Positions 17,875 through 27,158 of a stretch of 64,000 bases of DNA are shown one piece after another. Position 1 is the first letter of the stretch. The number at the start of each line of letters is the position of its first letter. This DNA is from Holophagales bacterium UBA5704 (GTDB lineage Bacteria > Acidobacteriota > Thermoanaerobaculia > Multivoradales > UBA5704), in the NCBI GenBank assembly GCA_002420005.1, contig DIHE01000038.1, positions 1 through 64,000 on the forward strand, written 5' to 3'. A program made the position numbers and the translations under genes. The notes under the pieces were generated by a model. It did no database searches. It was not told the origin of the DNA and was given only the letters and a program-made list of their open reading frames with translations.

Positions 17875-18246
17875 CTAGCTGGACTTCTTCGCGGCCGCCT
17901 TCTTGGCCGCGGGCTTTTTCGCAGCCGCCTTCGGCGCCGCCGCTTTCGTCACCTTGGCGGCGACGGTCTTCGGAGCGACCGTCTTCTTGGCGGTCACGGT
18001 CTTTTTCGCTGGAGCCTTCGCCGCCGCCTTCTTGGCCGGAGCCGCGGCGGCTTTCTTGGCCGGAGCCGCCACCTTCTTTGCGGCCGCCGGCTTTGCCGGA
18101 GCTGCTGCTTTCGCCGGTGCGGCGGCGGCTTTCTTGGCGGGAGCCTTCTTGGCCGGAGCCGCGGCGGCTTTCTTGGCCGGAGCCGCGGCTTTCTTCGCAG
18201 GCGCGGCGGCCTTCTTGGCCGGTGCTGCTTTCTTCGCTGCTGCCAT
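17875..18246 (-). CDS. Histone H1-like Lys/Ala/Pro-rich DNA-binding protein
   Basis: 123 residues made almost wholly of Ala, Lys and Pro in AAPAKKAAA-type repeats, with a few Val/Thr near the C-terminal third (KKTVTAKKTVAPKTVAAKVTK). This is the composition of eukaryotic H1 tails and bacterial HC1/AlgP-like proteins, which bind and compact DNA or tune polymerase access. No folded domain is visible. AAAGGAGA precedes ATG 18246. It is monocistronic behind a recognisable promoter with an inverted repeat between the -35 and -10 elements. The repeat number may vary between strains because the coding DNA is itself repetitive. Confidence 0.85.
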   Translation of the reverse strand: MAAAKKAAPAKKAAAPAKKAAAPAKKAAAAPAKKAPAKKAAAAPAKAAAPAKPAAAKKVAAPAKKAAAAPAKKAAAKAPAKKTVTAKKTVAPKTVAAKVTKAAAPKAAAKKPAAKKAAAKKSS

Positions 18247-18302
18247 GGACTTTCTCCTTTCGGGATCGGTGCCCCACGACATCTGGGCTGGGTGATGCGA
18301 TT

Positions 18303-18331
18303 AGGGTACGCCCCTATATCTAGGGCGTCAA
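18303..18331 (-). promoter_or_regulatory. Promoter of the histone-like gene with embedded inverted repeat
   Basis: On the minus strand TTGACG (18331-18326) and TACCCT (18308-18303) are 17 bp apart. The spacer is bounded by ACGCCC-N9-GGGCGT (18308-18328), an inverted repeat running from the -35 to the -10 element. A repressor dimer bound there would block polymerase. A 5' leader of about 50 nt follows. Confidence 0.5.
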
Positions 18332-18506
18332 GAGCCTTTACGCCGCAACCCTTGGGGGCTGTTGCACAACGCGCTGTGGAGGGAGCGACCCGCGGCATGC
18401 GTCCGGCGCGGGTTTGCGGTGCGCACCTCGCCCCTGCCGCGGTGTGCGACGGAGCGAGGAGGTATGCGAAAAAGTGAGAGCGGGCGCGGGTTTGCGCAGC
18501 GTGGGC
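18332..18506. other. Non-coding gap with no recognisable feature
   Basis: Between the histone-like promoter and the 3' end of the priming glycosyltransferase gene I see no credible coding frame, RNA gene or terminator. Several GC-rich partial repeats (GCGCGGGTTTGCG at about 18407 and 18485) occur. Confidence 0.5.
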
Positions 18507-19937
18507 TCAGTACGCGTTGTGGTGGAGCAGCGCGTAGCGCAGCGTCATCCAGAGGATCTTGAAGTCGAGCGCGAGCGACCAGTTCTGGATGTAGTAGAGG
18601 TCGTACTGGATCCGCTTTTTGATCGAGGTGTTGCCGCGCCAGCCGTGCACCTGTGCCCAGCCGGTGATGCCGGACTTCACGCGATGGCGCAGCATGTAGC
18701 GGGGAATCTTGTGCTTGAACTCCCGGACGAACGTCGGCCGTTCGGGGCGCGGGCCGACGATCGACATGTCACCCATCAGAACGTTCCAGATCTGCGGCAG
18801 CTCGTCGAGCGAGGTGCGGCGCAGGAAGCTGCCGATGCGGGTGCGGCGCGGATCGTCGCGCACCGCCCACACCGGGCCGCTGGTCGCTTCGGCATTGACC
18901 CGCATCGAGCGGAACTTGACGATCAGAAACGAGCTGCCGTCGAGCCCCATGCGCTCTTGCCGATAGAAGATCGGGCCGCGGTCTTCCAGCCAGATGAGGA
19001 GCGCGATGACCGGGACGACGGGGATGAGAGCGATCATCACCGCGATCGCGATGGCGACGTCCATCGCGCGCTTGGCCATGCTGCTCCAACCTTGCAGCGG
19101 CACCTGGGAGAGGTTGATGACCGGCGTGCCGTCGACGTCCTCGAGGCCGGCGCGCAACGTGGCGTATTGCAAGACGTCGGGAACCAGCTTGATCTCCACG
19201 CACTCCTGCGCCATCAGGTCGATGAGCTGGAGCATCTTGCGGTGGGCTTCGAGCGGCAGGGCGATGTAGACCTGATCGATGCCGTGCGTCTCCAGGATCT
19301 CGTCGGCCTGCCGCAAGGTGCCGAGCACCGGCACGCCGCAGATCGTGGTGCCGGCCTTGCCGGGATCGTCGTCGAGAAAACCGACGACTTGCAGGCCGAT
19401 CTCGCGGTGCGCCTGGATCTTGTCGGTGATCTCCCGGCCCAGGGCACCGGCGCCGACCACCAGGATGCGCTGGGTGGTGAGGCCCGAGAAGCGGATGCGC
19501 GGCAAGGCGAAGCGGATGGCCATGCGCGTCGCCGCCACCAGCAGGAGATCGACCAGGGCGAACAGGCCGATGAAGGCACGGCTGAACGTGAAGACCTGGG
19601 TGCTGCCGGGCCAGGCGGGCGGTCGGTACCAGGCGAGGAACACCGAGAGCAGCACGGTGGCCACCAGGACGGCCATGGCGAGGGTGAGGATCTCGTCCAC
19701 ACGGCTCCGGCCGCGGCGGTTCTGGTAGAGGCCGTGGAAGTGGAAGACGATCGGCCAGAGGATGAGGATGGCCGGGACGAGACGGAGGTAGGGGGAAAAC
19801 TCGGGGACGTTCTTGGTGACCGGGATGACCTCGATCTCGAAGCGCAGGACCCAGGCCGCAAAGAAGGCGGCCAGCGTCGCGAGAAGGTCACCGGTCAGGA
19901 AGATCCCTGCGGTGGTGCGATGGCGCTGTCGAATCAA
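18507..19937 (-). CDS. Undecaprenyl-phosphate sugar phosphotransferase (polyprenyl glycosylphosphotransferase)
   Basis: 476 residues. Four or so N-terminal TM helices (residues ~8-130), a CoA-binding-like NAD fold (RILVVGAGALGREI near 160), a fifth helix near 290 (DVAIAIAVMIALIPVVPVIALL), then the bacterial sugar transferase domain with PIFYRQERMG, KFRSMR, RIGSFLRRTSLDELPQIWNVLMGDMSIVGPRPE and RVKSGITGWAQV. This is the WcaJ/WbaP type that transfers hexose-1-phosphate to undecaprenyl phosphate, the priming step of exopolysaccharide synthesis. Its ATG overlaps the stop of the preceding GT4 gene. Last gene of the leftward operon. Confidence 0.95.
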   Translation of the reverse strand: MIRQRHRTTAGIFLTGDLLATLAAFFAAWVLRFEIEVIPVTKNVPEFSPYLRLVPAILILWPIVFHFHGLYQNRRGRSRVDEILTLAMAVLVATVLLSVFLAWYRPPAWPGSTQVFTFSRAFIGLFALVDLLLVAATRMAIRFALPRIRFSGLTTQRILVVGAGALGREITDKIQAHREIGLQVVGFLDDDPGKAGTTICGVPVLGTLRQADEILETHGIDQVYIALPLEAHRKMLQLIDLMAQECVEIKLVPDVLQYATLRAGLEDVDGTPVINLSQVPLQGWSSMAKRAMDVAIAIAVMIALIPVVPVIALLIWLEDRGPIFYRQERMGLDGSSFLIVKFRSMRVNAEATSGPVWAVRDDPRRTRIGSFLRRTSLDELPQIWNVLMGDMSIVGPRPERPTFVREFKHKIPRYMLRHRVKSGITGWAQVHGWRGNTSIKKRIQYDLYYIQNWSLALDFKILWMTLRYALLHHNAY

Positions 19938-21094
19938 CGGAGAGATTCCCTCAACTCAGCAGTGAGACGAGATGACAGAAGGGCCCGGAGCCGGGCGGTG
20001 AAGGTCTCCGCAGCGAACGACTCCGCTCGGCAACGCAGGTCCAACTCATTGAATTCCATTCTCCGGGCTTTGTCAACCGCCTCCGCCACGTCGGCCGGGC
20101 CTCCCCAGTCGGGGTAGAGCGAGCCGTGGCGCCCGTCCTCCACGATGTCGAGCACGCCCCCTTTGGCCACCGCCACCACCGGGGTGCCGCAGGCCAGGGC
20201 CTCGACGCAGGCGATGCCGAAGTCCTCGACCCCCGGCTGCAGGAAGAGACAGGCGCCGCGATACAGCTCGCGCAGCCGGCGCGGCTCCACGTGGCCCAGG
20301 AAGCGGGTCTTCGGGCCCGCGAGCTCTTCGAGGCGCTGCCGCTCCGGGCCGTCACCGACAATGCGCAGCTCGAGCCCCAGCCGGTCGCAGGCGGCGATGG
20401 CGAGATCGACCCGCTTGTACGGGGCGAGGGCGGAGACCATCAGCGCAAAGCCCTGCTCCTTGGCCGGCCCGGGGGTGAAGTAGGACACGTCGACCGGCGG
20501 ATGGAGGACATCCGCCTCCCGGCCGTAGTAGCTGCGAATCCGCCGCGCGACGAACGAAGAGTTGGCCACGAACCGGTGGACCCGGGTGGCCGACGCGGCG
20601 TCCCAGGAGCGCAGGGCGGTCAAGGCGAGGGAGCGCAGGCGGGCGGCGGTGCCGGTGCGGCGCGGGAAGTAGGCGTGCTCCTGGTCCCAGGCATAGCGCA
20701 TCGGGGTGTGGCAGTAGCACAGATGGAAGGCGTCGGGCGACGGGATGACGCCTTTGGCGACGCAGTGGCTGGAGCTCACCACCAGGTCGTAGCCGGTCAG
20801 GTCGAGCTCCTCGATCGCCACCGGAAACAGCGGCAGGTAGCTGCGGTAGCGGCTGCGCAGGCCGGGCGCCTTCTGCAGGAAGCTGGTGTGGATCGGGTGG
20901 CTCTCCAGCGCCGGGCTGACGCTGCCGGCGAAGTGGAAGAGGGTGTAGATCGGTGCTTCCGGGTAGATCGAGGCGATGGCCTCGAGCACCTTCTCGCCGC
21001 CGCGCATGCCGGTGAGCCAGTCGTGGACCAGGGCCACCCGCGGCTCCCGTTTCCGGGCCTGGGGGAGAGGGAGGGGTGCGACGGCTTCGATCAT
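19934..21094 (-). CDS. Family 4 glycosyltransferase
   Basis: 386 residues. N-terminal RVALVHDWLTGMRGGEKVLEAI (donor-side loop of GT-B enzymes), then CYCHTPMRYAWDQ, and the nucleotide-sugar EX7E motif in FLQPGVEDFGIACVEALACGTPVVAV. AAAGGAGT precedes ATG 21094. The gene overlaps its upstream neighbour (ATGA, 21091-21094) and the downstream priming transferase. The acceptor is probably the polyprenyl-linked repeat unit being built in this cluster. Confidence 0.93.
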   Translation of the reverse strand: MIEAVAPLPLPQARKREPRVALVHDWLTGMRGGEKVLEAIASIYPEAPIYTLFHFAGSVSPALESHPIHTSFLQKAPGLRSRYRSYLPLFPVAIEELDLTGYDLVVSSSHCVAKGVIPSPDAFHLCYCHTPMRYAWDQEHAYFPRRTGTAARLRSLALTALRSWDAASATRVHRFVANSSFVARRIRSYYGREADVLHPPVDVSYFTPGPAKEQGFALMVSALAPYKRVDLAIAACDRLGLELRIVGDGPERQRLEELAGPKTRFLGHVEPRRLRELYRGACLFLQPGVEDFGIACVEALACGTPVVAVAKGGVLDIVEDGRHGSLYPDWGGPADVAEAVDKARRMEFNELDLRCRAESFAAETFTARLRALLSSRLTAELRESLR

Positions 21095-22269
21095 GCCGCC
21101 ACTCCTTTCGGCCGCCCGGCCGTCTGCGGATCGGCCGGCTGTCCCGGCTGCTGCCCCTGGCGTTCGCGGAGGGCCGCGAGGTAGATCTCCAGGGTCTTGC
21201 GGGCGGTTTGCCCCCAGCGGAAGTCCTCGGCGCGCCGCGCCCCCAGGCGCGCCAGGGCGGTGCGGTGCTCGGGGTCCGAGAGGGTGTGGGCGATCGCCTG
21301 CGCCATGCCTTCGATGTCGAGCGGGTCGACCAGGTGCGCGTACCCTTCGGCGACCTCCTTGAGCATCGAGGTGTTGGAGGTGATCACCGCAACGCCCGAG
21401 GCCATCGCCTCCACCACCGGCAGGGCCGAGCCGTCGAAGAGGGTGGGGTAGAGAAACAGCGACGCTCCCTGGTAGAGCGCCGGCAGCGCCTCCGGAGCCA
21501 CGTGACCGAGCAGGCGCACCTGGTCGGCGATCCCCAGGTTGGCGGCGCGCTGGCGGATCTTGAGCTCGGTGCCGGCGCGGTCGCCGATGCACACCAGGGG
21601 CGCGTCGAAGCTCGCGAGGCGGCGGGCGTGGGCGTAGGCCTGCACGACGGTGTCGAGGTTCTTGCGCGGGTGGTGCGGGTTGCCGACGAACAGGATGTAG
21701 GACCCGGGCAGCCCGAGCTGGCGCCGCCAGCGCTCCAGCTCGTCCGGAGGCAGCCGCCGCCGGAACGCATCGTCGACGCCGTTGTAGACCACGTGGACTT
21801 TGCGGGCGTCCACCGCGAAGTGCCGGATGAGGTCGGAGCGGGTGCCCTGGGTGACCGCGATGATCCGGTTCGCCCGCGCCAGGGTGCGGCGGATCATCCG
21901 CTGGGCGTAGAGGAACGACAGGCGGCTCGGGAGGAAGTCCGGATAGAACAGGTGCTGCACGTCGTGCACGGTCATCACCAGGGGAGATTGCAGGACGGCC
22001 GGGGTGACGTAGTGGGTCGAGTGATAGAGCTCGACGGGCCGCCGCAGGAGCCGCCAGGACAGCGCCACCAGCTCGCGGATCGAATAGACCGGGGTCCGTT
22101 CGAAGACCAGCCGGACGTTGTCCGGGACGCCGATGAAGGCGTCGCGGTCCTGCGGTCGGGCGAACAGGACATAGCGGTTCTCCGGATCGATCTGCACCAG
22201 CGCCCGGGACAGATTGAGGGCGTAGGAGTCGCGGAGACTGCGGGCGTCAAAACCGATCGTGTAGGGCAA
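21091..22269 (-). CDS. Family 4 glycosyltransferase
   Basis: 392 residues. GFDARSLRDSYALNLSRAL at the N terminus, VTVHDVQHLFYPDF, the Rossmann-like YILFVGNPHHPRKNLDTVV, and the EX7E motif in LFDGSALPVVEAMASGVAVITS. These are hallmarks of GT-B family 4 enzymes related to mannosyl- and rhamnosyltransferases. The 54-bp gap to the upstream gene is the only break in the otherwise overlapping operon. Confidence 0.93.
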   Translation of the reverse strand: MPYTIGFDARSLRDSYALNLSRALVQIDPENRYVLFARPQDRDAFIGVPDNVRLVFERTPVYSIRELVALSWRLLRRPVELYHSTHYVTPAVLQSPLVMTVHDVQHLFYPDFLPSRLSFLYAQRMIRRTLARANRIIAVTQGTRSDLIRHFAVDARKVHVVYNGVDDAFRRRLPPDELERWRRQLGLPGSYILFVGNPHHPRKNLDTVVQAYAHARRLASFDAPLVCIGDRAGTELKIRQRAANLGIADQVRLLGHVAPEALPALYQGASLFLYPTLFDGSALPVVEAMASGVAVITSNTSMLKEVAEGYAHLVDPLDIEGMAQAIAHTLSDPEHRTALARLGARRAEDFRWGQTARKTLEIYLAALRERQGQQPGQPADPQTAGRPKGVAA

Positions 22270-22323
22270 GAAAGTCTCCCGGGCTCTGCCGAGACTTCCG
22301 GATTGTACCCGAAGCGCGCGACA

Positions 22324-23439
22324 TCAGCGGCCGGCCGCTTCGCGAAACACGTCTTCCATCTCCGCGGCGGCCCGGTCCCAGCGAAAACGGCGCGCCTGCT
22401 CGATGCCGCGGCCCGCCAGCTCGGCGGCGCGCGCGGGCTCCTGCAGCACGCGGTAGAGCGCCTGCGCCAGGGCGCCGGGCTCGCCCGCCGGCACCCGCAG
22501 GGCCGCGGTCCCCACCACCTCGGGGAGGCTGGACGCATCGGAGACCACGGTGGGAATGCCGCAGGCCATGGCTTCCGCCGGGGGCAGGCCGAAGCCTTCG
22601 TAGAGGGAGGGATAGGCGAAGACGCGGGCGCCCTGGAAGAGCCGGATGAGCCGGCCGCGGTCGACGTGGCCGAGGGCCTGCACCCCCTTGGCGGCGAGCG
22701 CTGCGATCCGCCGCACCAGGTGCCGGCTGCCCCAGCCGTAGCCGCCGACGAGGACGAGCGGCGGCACGTGCGGGTTCTCGTCGTGCAGGGCCTCCCAGGC
22801 GTCGAGGAGGGCACCGAGGTTCTTGCGCGGCTCCAGCGTGCCGACGTAGAGGACGTAGCCCTCCGGGGCACCGATCTCGGCGCGGATCGCCTCGATCTCT
22901 GCGCTTGTCCCCGGGCGGAACGCCGGATCGATCCCGGGGTAGACGACCCGCACCTTGTGGGCGGCCTGCGGGAAGTGAAACGCGATGTCGCGGGCCGAGG
23001 CCTCCGAGATGGTGACCACGCGCTCGGCCCGCTCCAGCGAGGGGCGCAGAAACGGGAGGATGCTCCACTTGACCTTGAGGCGGTGGGTCTCGGGGAGCAG
23101 CAGGGTGGTGAGGTCGTGCACCGTGGCGACCGCCGGGATCGGGCAGCGCAGCGGCAAGGTGAGCAGAGGCGACCAGAGCAGGTCGAAGTCGCCGCGGTCG
23201 AGCCGGCGGGGAAGGCGGAGCTGCTGCCAGAGCACTCCCAGAGGCGCCGCCTCCTCCTCGGTGGCGATGCCTGCCGCGGTGAGCTCTTCCGCCCCGCGCG
23301 GCGGCCGGTGGGCCAGCCCGGTATAGGAAAAGGCCTTGCGCCCGGCCAGCTCGAGCAGCAGCGCGCGGGTGTAGACGCCGATCCCCGTCTCCTCGGGGAC
23401 CAGGGCGCGGAGGTCGACGGCGACGTGCGGGGCGCTCAT
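22324..23439 (-). CDS. Family 4 glycosyltransferase
   Basis: 371 residues. Starts MSAPHVAVDLRALVPEETGIG; ETGIGVYTRALL is the donor-side glycine-rich loop. VATVHDLTTLLLPE, VLYVGTLEPRKNLGALLDAWE and SLYEGFGLPPAEAMACGIPTVVSD (EX7E) give a confident GT4 assignment. Its ATG overlaps the stop of the YfhO-like gene by 4 bp (ATGA at 23436-23439), so the two are translationally coupled. Confidence 0.94.
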   Translation of the reverse strand: MSAPHVAVDLRALVPEETGIGVYTRALLLELAGRKAFSYTGLAHRPPRGAEELTAAGIATEEEAAPLGVLWQQLRLPRRLDRGDFDLLWSPLLTLPLRCPIPAVATVHDLTTLLLPETHRLKVKWSILPFLRPSLERAERVVTISEASARDIAFHFPQAAHKVRVVYPGIDPAFRPGTSAEIEAIRAEIGAPEGYVLYVGTLEPRKNLGALLDAWEALHDENPHVPPLVLVGGYGWGSRHLVRRIAALAAKGVQALGHVDRGRLIRLFQGARVFAYPSLYEGFGLPPAEAMACGIPTVVSDASSLPEVVGTAALRVPAGEPGALAQALYRVLQEPARAAELAGRGIEQARRFRWDRAAAEMEDVFREAAGR

Positions 23440-25328
23440 GGCCGGATACGGTACACCCGGTCGCCGCCGTCGTCGTAGAGGAGCTGCACCCCCGGTTCCC
23501 TTTCGAACCGCTTGAGAAGCTTCCAGGCCCATTCCCGGTCGAGCCCGCTGCTGTGCAGAAGGATGTGGGTCACCCCCCGGTCGCGCAGAATGGCGAGCTG
23601 GTCCGGGTTCGGCACGGGCCAGCAGCAGCTCTCGCGGAAGCGGGCGTACACGTCGGGGATGTAGCCGCTGAAACCGTTGACCAGCGGCTTCCAGTGCAGG
23701 GTGGCGGCGACCATGTAGTCGATGTCGGTCGAGTCGTCCACCAGGGGAAGCTCCAGCACGCCGGCCACCCCTTCCTGCCGGGCCAGCCAGTGATAGACCG
23801 GCGCATAGTCCCGGTCGGGCGGCGACGGGAACCACTCGAAGGGCTTCGGCGCGAGGTCGACCAGCAGCAGAAACGCTGCGGCGCAGCCGGCCGCGGTGTT
23901 GCGCAGGAGCGGCGAGCCGGCACAGCGAAGCCAGCGGTCGAGCTCGCGGGCGGCGAACCAGGCGATGGCGAGCGAGACGAAGGTGTAGAAGCGCGCCGCG
24001 ACCCGCATCCCCGAGAGGCCGGGAATCCACCGCATGAGCGGCTCGTAGACGATCGGGAAGGTCAGCGAGAAGGTGATCGCCGCACCGAGCAGCAGCCCGC
24101 GTTCCCAGGGGGACAGGTCCGCCAGGCGCAGCGGCCAGTTGCCGCCCCACCAGCGGCGCAGGCCGAGCGCGACGAGGCCCAGAGCCAGAGCCTGCGAGCA
24201 GAGGCCGTAATCGAAACCGTGGGCCGGCAGCGGGTCCACCCGGAACAGCGACCAGGTGGCGATCTCCCCGCGTGCCAGGCCGGCTCCGGCGAGGATCACG
24301 AGCAGAACGAGGGTGGTGGTCTGGAGACGTGAGAGGGGTCGCCGGGGCGCCTGGCGGCGCGCCAGCCCGCCGCTCACCGCGGCCGCCGCCACCAGCAGCG
24401 TCGGCAGAAGGCCGGCGAACAGCGAGTTTTCGTTCCGCCGCCAGTCCTTGGCGAGATCGCCGCCGTGCTGCATGCGGTCGGTCGGCGTGAAGTAGCTGAC
24501 CAGCGAGGCGCCGTAGACCTGGATCTCCAGGTCGGAGCGGGTGCGCGAGGAGGAGCCGCGGACGTAGGGGAGGAACAGCGCGACGAGCAGGACCGCGGAG
24601 GCCACCCCGGCCGGAATCAAGACCCGCAAGGCCGCCCGCAGCCGGTCCCGCTGCAAGAGCGCCGGAGCGCGCACCGCGAGCACCGCGGCCATCGGGAACA
24701 GGATCATGTAGGCGAGGTAGCTGCCGCCGGTCGCGTGCAGGGCGAAGAAGAGGACGAAGAGCGCGGCCCGGCGCCAGGTCGGGGTCTCCAGCAGGCGGTC
24801 GAAGGTCCACAAGGTCAGCGGGATCCACCCCATGAGGAGCATCTGGAGGTGGCTCGTCTGGTCCCAGCGGTAGGAGGAGAAGGCGAAGATGCAGCCGCCC
24901 AGGAACGACGCGGCGACCCCGGTGCCGCACCGCCGCAGCACGTACCAGACCCCCCAGGCGCAGAGCACGAAAGAGCTGACGAAGAAGAGGTTGTAGACCG
25001 CCACCGCGGTCATCCCCGGGAACGCGGCGGTGAGCAGGGTGCCGGCGGCGGCCGGCCCGAGCAGGTTGTCGGAATAGGCGGTGACGCCGCGGGCCGGGAA
25101 GAAGAACGGCAGGTTCCAGAAGTCCGGCATCCCCAGACGCATCTGGTGCATGCCCCACTTGAGGACGGTCAGGTTGAACCAGGGGTCCCCGGTATCCGGC
25201 CCGATGTGGTCGGAGAACACCCGCCAGATCGGCCGCAGGTAGGCAAGCGACAGCCCCAGATACGCCACCGCTGCGAGGGCATGCTGGAAGAGGACCGGGA
25301 GGCGGGAGCGGGGAGGAGAGGCGTCCAT
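23436..25328 (-). CDS. YfhO-like polytopic membrane protein, GT-C fold
   Basis: 630 residues with about eleven hydrophobic helices and a C-terminal soluble region (from ~residue 500). The N-terminal loop PIWRVFSDHIGPDTGDPWFNL carries the acidic residues common in the first periplasmic loop of GT-C enzymes. The tail (VPNPDQLAILRDRGVTHILLH) resembles YfhO/DUF6044-type membrane proteins implicated in glycosylation of lipids or lipoteichoic acid. The specific reaction is unknown. First gene of the leftward exopolysaccharide operon; its start is 67 bp from the divergent GT-C gene. Confidence 0.78.
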   Translation of the reverse strand: MDASPPRSRLPVLFQHALAAVAYLGLSLAYLRPIWRVFSDHIGPDTGDPWFNLTVLKWGMHQMRLGMPDFWNLPFFFPARGVTAYSDNLLGPAAAGTLLTAAFPGMTAVAVYNLFFVSSFVLCAWGVWYVLRRCGTGVAASFLGGCIFAFSSYRWDQTSHLQMLLMGWIPLTLWTFDRLLETPTWRRAALFVLFFALHATGGSYLAYMILFPMAAVLAVRAPALLQRDRLRAALRVLIPAGVASAVLLVALFLPYVRGSSSRTRSDLEIQVYGASLVSYFTPTDRMQHGGDLAKDWRRNENSLFAGLLPTLLVAAAAVSGGLARRQAPRRPLSRLQTTTLVLLVILAGAGLARGEIATWSLFRVDPLPAHGFDYGLCSQALALGLVALGLRRWWGGNWPLRLADLSPWERGLLLGAAITFSLTFPIVYEPLMRWIPGLSGMRVAARFYTFVSLAIAWFAARELDRWLRCAGSPLLRNTAAGCAAAFLLLVDLAPKPFEWFPSPPDRDYAPVYHWLARQEGVAGVLELPLVDDSTDIDYMVAATLHWKPLVNGFSGYIPDVYARFRESCCWPVPNPDQLAILRDRGVTHILLHSSGLDREWAWKLLKRFEREPGVQLLYDDGGDRVYRIRP

Positions 25329-25394
25329 CGGCGTGCGCAGTCTACCGGAAAGCGGGTGATGGTACTCTTGGACGCCTTCGGCCGAGATCCACAC

Positions 25395-27158
25395 ATGAGT
25401 TTGCGTCCCCTTCACGCCGTCTGCCTCTCCCTCGTCCTCCTCGGCCTCGCCGGGTCGATCTACAAGATCCACTTCCCGCCCGGCCCGGTCGCCGACGAGG
25501 CGGCGTACGTCATGATCACCCAGAGCCTCTGGCACGATCACGACCTGGCGTACGACCACCGCGACCTGCAGCGCGCCTACCAGCTCTGGGACCAGGGTCC
25601 CTATGGCCTCATCCTGTTCACCCGCGACGGCGGCAAGAGCATGTTCTACGGCAAGCCCTACGCCTACTCGCTGGCGGCGGTGCCGTTCTACGCCGTGTTC
25701 GGCGCCCAGGGGATGGTGATCTTCAACATGGCCCTCTGGCTCGCCATGCTGTGGGCCGCCTGGTGGTTCTTCCGCGACCAGAAGGGGGCGACGGGCCTGT
25801 TCCTGGGCGGCTTCTTCTTCGCCTCGGCGGCCTTCTGCTACGTCTTCTGGATCCAGCCGGAAGTCTTCAACATGGCTTGCGTGTTCTTCCCGCTCCTCCT
25901 CTGGCACCACCTGCGCAAAAAGGAGGTCTGGAGCCCGCGCGACCTCTGGCTGCTCGCCGGAGCCGGAGCGCTCCTCGCCGCGGCGTTCGTCTCCAAGGAG
26001 CCGACCGTCGTGCTGGGCGCCCCGATCGCGGTGGACCTCCTCTGGCGGCGGCGCTGGAAAGGGCTCGCGGCTCTCGCGGTGCCGTCCCTCCTCGGGCTCG
26101 TCCTCCTCCTCGGCGTCCAGTGGAAGATGACCGGCACCTGGAGCCCGTACCGCGACGTGCAGCGGCGCTCTTTCGAGAGCGACTACCCGATCGAGAGCTC
26201 GAAGGACCTCTGGCAGGCGTACCGCGGCACGAGCTTCGGCTCCTGGTCCGGCCTCGGGGTCGAGACGAGCGGCCGGATGTTCCTGCGCAACCTGGAATAC
26301 TTTCTGATCGGGCGCCATACCGGGCTCCTTCCATACTTCCCCTTCGCCCTGTTCGCCCTGGGCCTTTATCTGGTGGGTCCGAAAGACCGCTCGCGCCATC
26401 TGTTGCTGCTGGCCGTGGCGGGGTACTGCGTGGTCTTCCTGATCATCCGGCCGAACAACTACCACGGGGGCGCGGGCTTCCTGGGCAACCGCTACTTCGC
26501 GAGCATCTATCCGGCCCTGCTCTTCCTGCCGGGGCGGCTCTCCGCGCGGCGCAGCCTCGCCTTGCCCTTCGCCGCGGCCGGCCTGTGGACCGCGGCGGTG
26601 GTCGCCACGCCGATCCAGACGATCACCCCGGAGGCGACGTTCCAGGCGCACGTGCGCATGCCGGCCTTTCAGGCGCTGCCGCGGGAGCTGACCCTGATCG
26701 GCTTCGGACGCATCCCCGGCTACTCCGTCCGCGACTGGGGGCAGGGAGCCTGGGTGGTTCCGAAGGAGAACTTCTTCTATATGGAACCGCATCCAAACGG
26801 CGTCTGGGTGCGCGGCGGCTCCCGCTCTGAGGTGACCATCGTCTCCCCGACGCCGCTCGCCGCGATCCGCTTCACCGCGTACTCGCTCTCGGCGGAGAAC
26901 GTCCTCACCCTGGACGGCGGCGAGGAACGGGTGGTCGTCCGCTTCGACACCGACGCGAAGCGCAACGGCACGCCGGTCGAGGTGAAGCTCGACCCGGTGG
27001 CGAAGAACCTGGGGTTCTTCCCGGGAGCGCCGGAAGAGCACTTCTACCGGCTGATCCTGACCTCGACCGACGGCGTGATGCCGGCGCGCCGCGATCCCAC
27101 GAACCAGGACTTCCGCTACCTGGGGACGTTCCTCGATTTCACCGGCGGAGGGATGTGA
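25395..27158 (+). CDS. GT-C superfamily membrane glycosyltransferase-like protein
   Basis: 587 residues, about nine to ten TM helices up to residue ~400 and a beta-rich soluble C terminus. The first loop contains GPVADEAAYVMITQSLWHDHD, with the acidic pair expected for polyprenyl-phosphate-sugar GT-C enzymes. The soluble tail (SPTPLAAIRFTAYSLSAENVLTL) is unlike the other GT-C gene in the window. No close named family is recognised. Opens a rightward operon; its stop overlaps the next ATG. Confidence 0.78.
   Translation: MSLRPLHAVCLSLVLLGLAGSIYKIHFPPGPVADEAAYVMITQSLWHDHDLAYDHRDLQRAYQLWDQGPYGLILFTRDGGKSMFYGKPYAYSLAAVPFYAVFGAQGMVIFNMALWLAMLWAAWWFFRDQKGATGLFLGGFFFASAAFCYVFWIQPEVFNMACVFFPLLLWHHLRKKEVWSPRDLWLLAGAGALLAAAFVSKEPTVVLGAPIAVDLLWRRRWKGLAALAVPSLLGLVLLLGVQWKMTGTWSPYRDVQRRSFESDYPIESSKDLWQAYRGTSFGSWSGLGVETSGRMFLRNLEYFLIGRHTGLLPYFPFALFALGLYLVGPKDRSRHLLLLAVAGYCVVFLIIRPNNYHGGAGFLGNRYFASIYPALLFLPGRLSARRSLALPFAAAGLWTAAVVATPIQTITPEATFQAHVRMPAFQALPRELTLIGFGRIPGYSVRDWGQGAWVVPKENFFYMEPHPNGVWVRGGSRSEVTIVSPTPLAAIRFTAYSLSAENVLTLDGGEERVVVRFDTDAKRNGTPVEVKLDPVAKNLGFFPGAPEEHFYRLILTSTDGVMPARRDPTNQDFRYLGTFLDFTGGGM

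Noticed and set aside
17903..18295. Plus-strand Ala/Phe-rich frame opposite the histone-like gene
   Set aside because: It is the complement of AAPAKK repeats; the minus-strand gene has a ribosome site and promoter, this one has neither.
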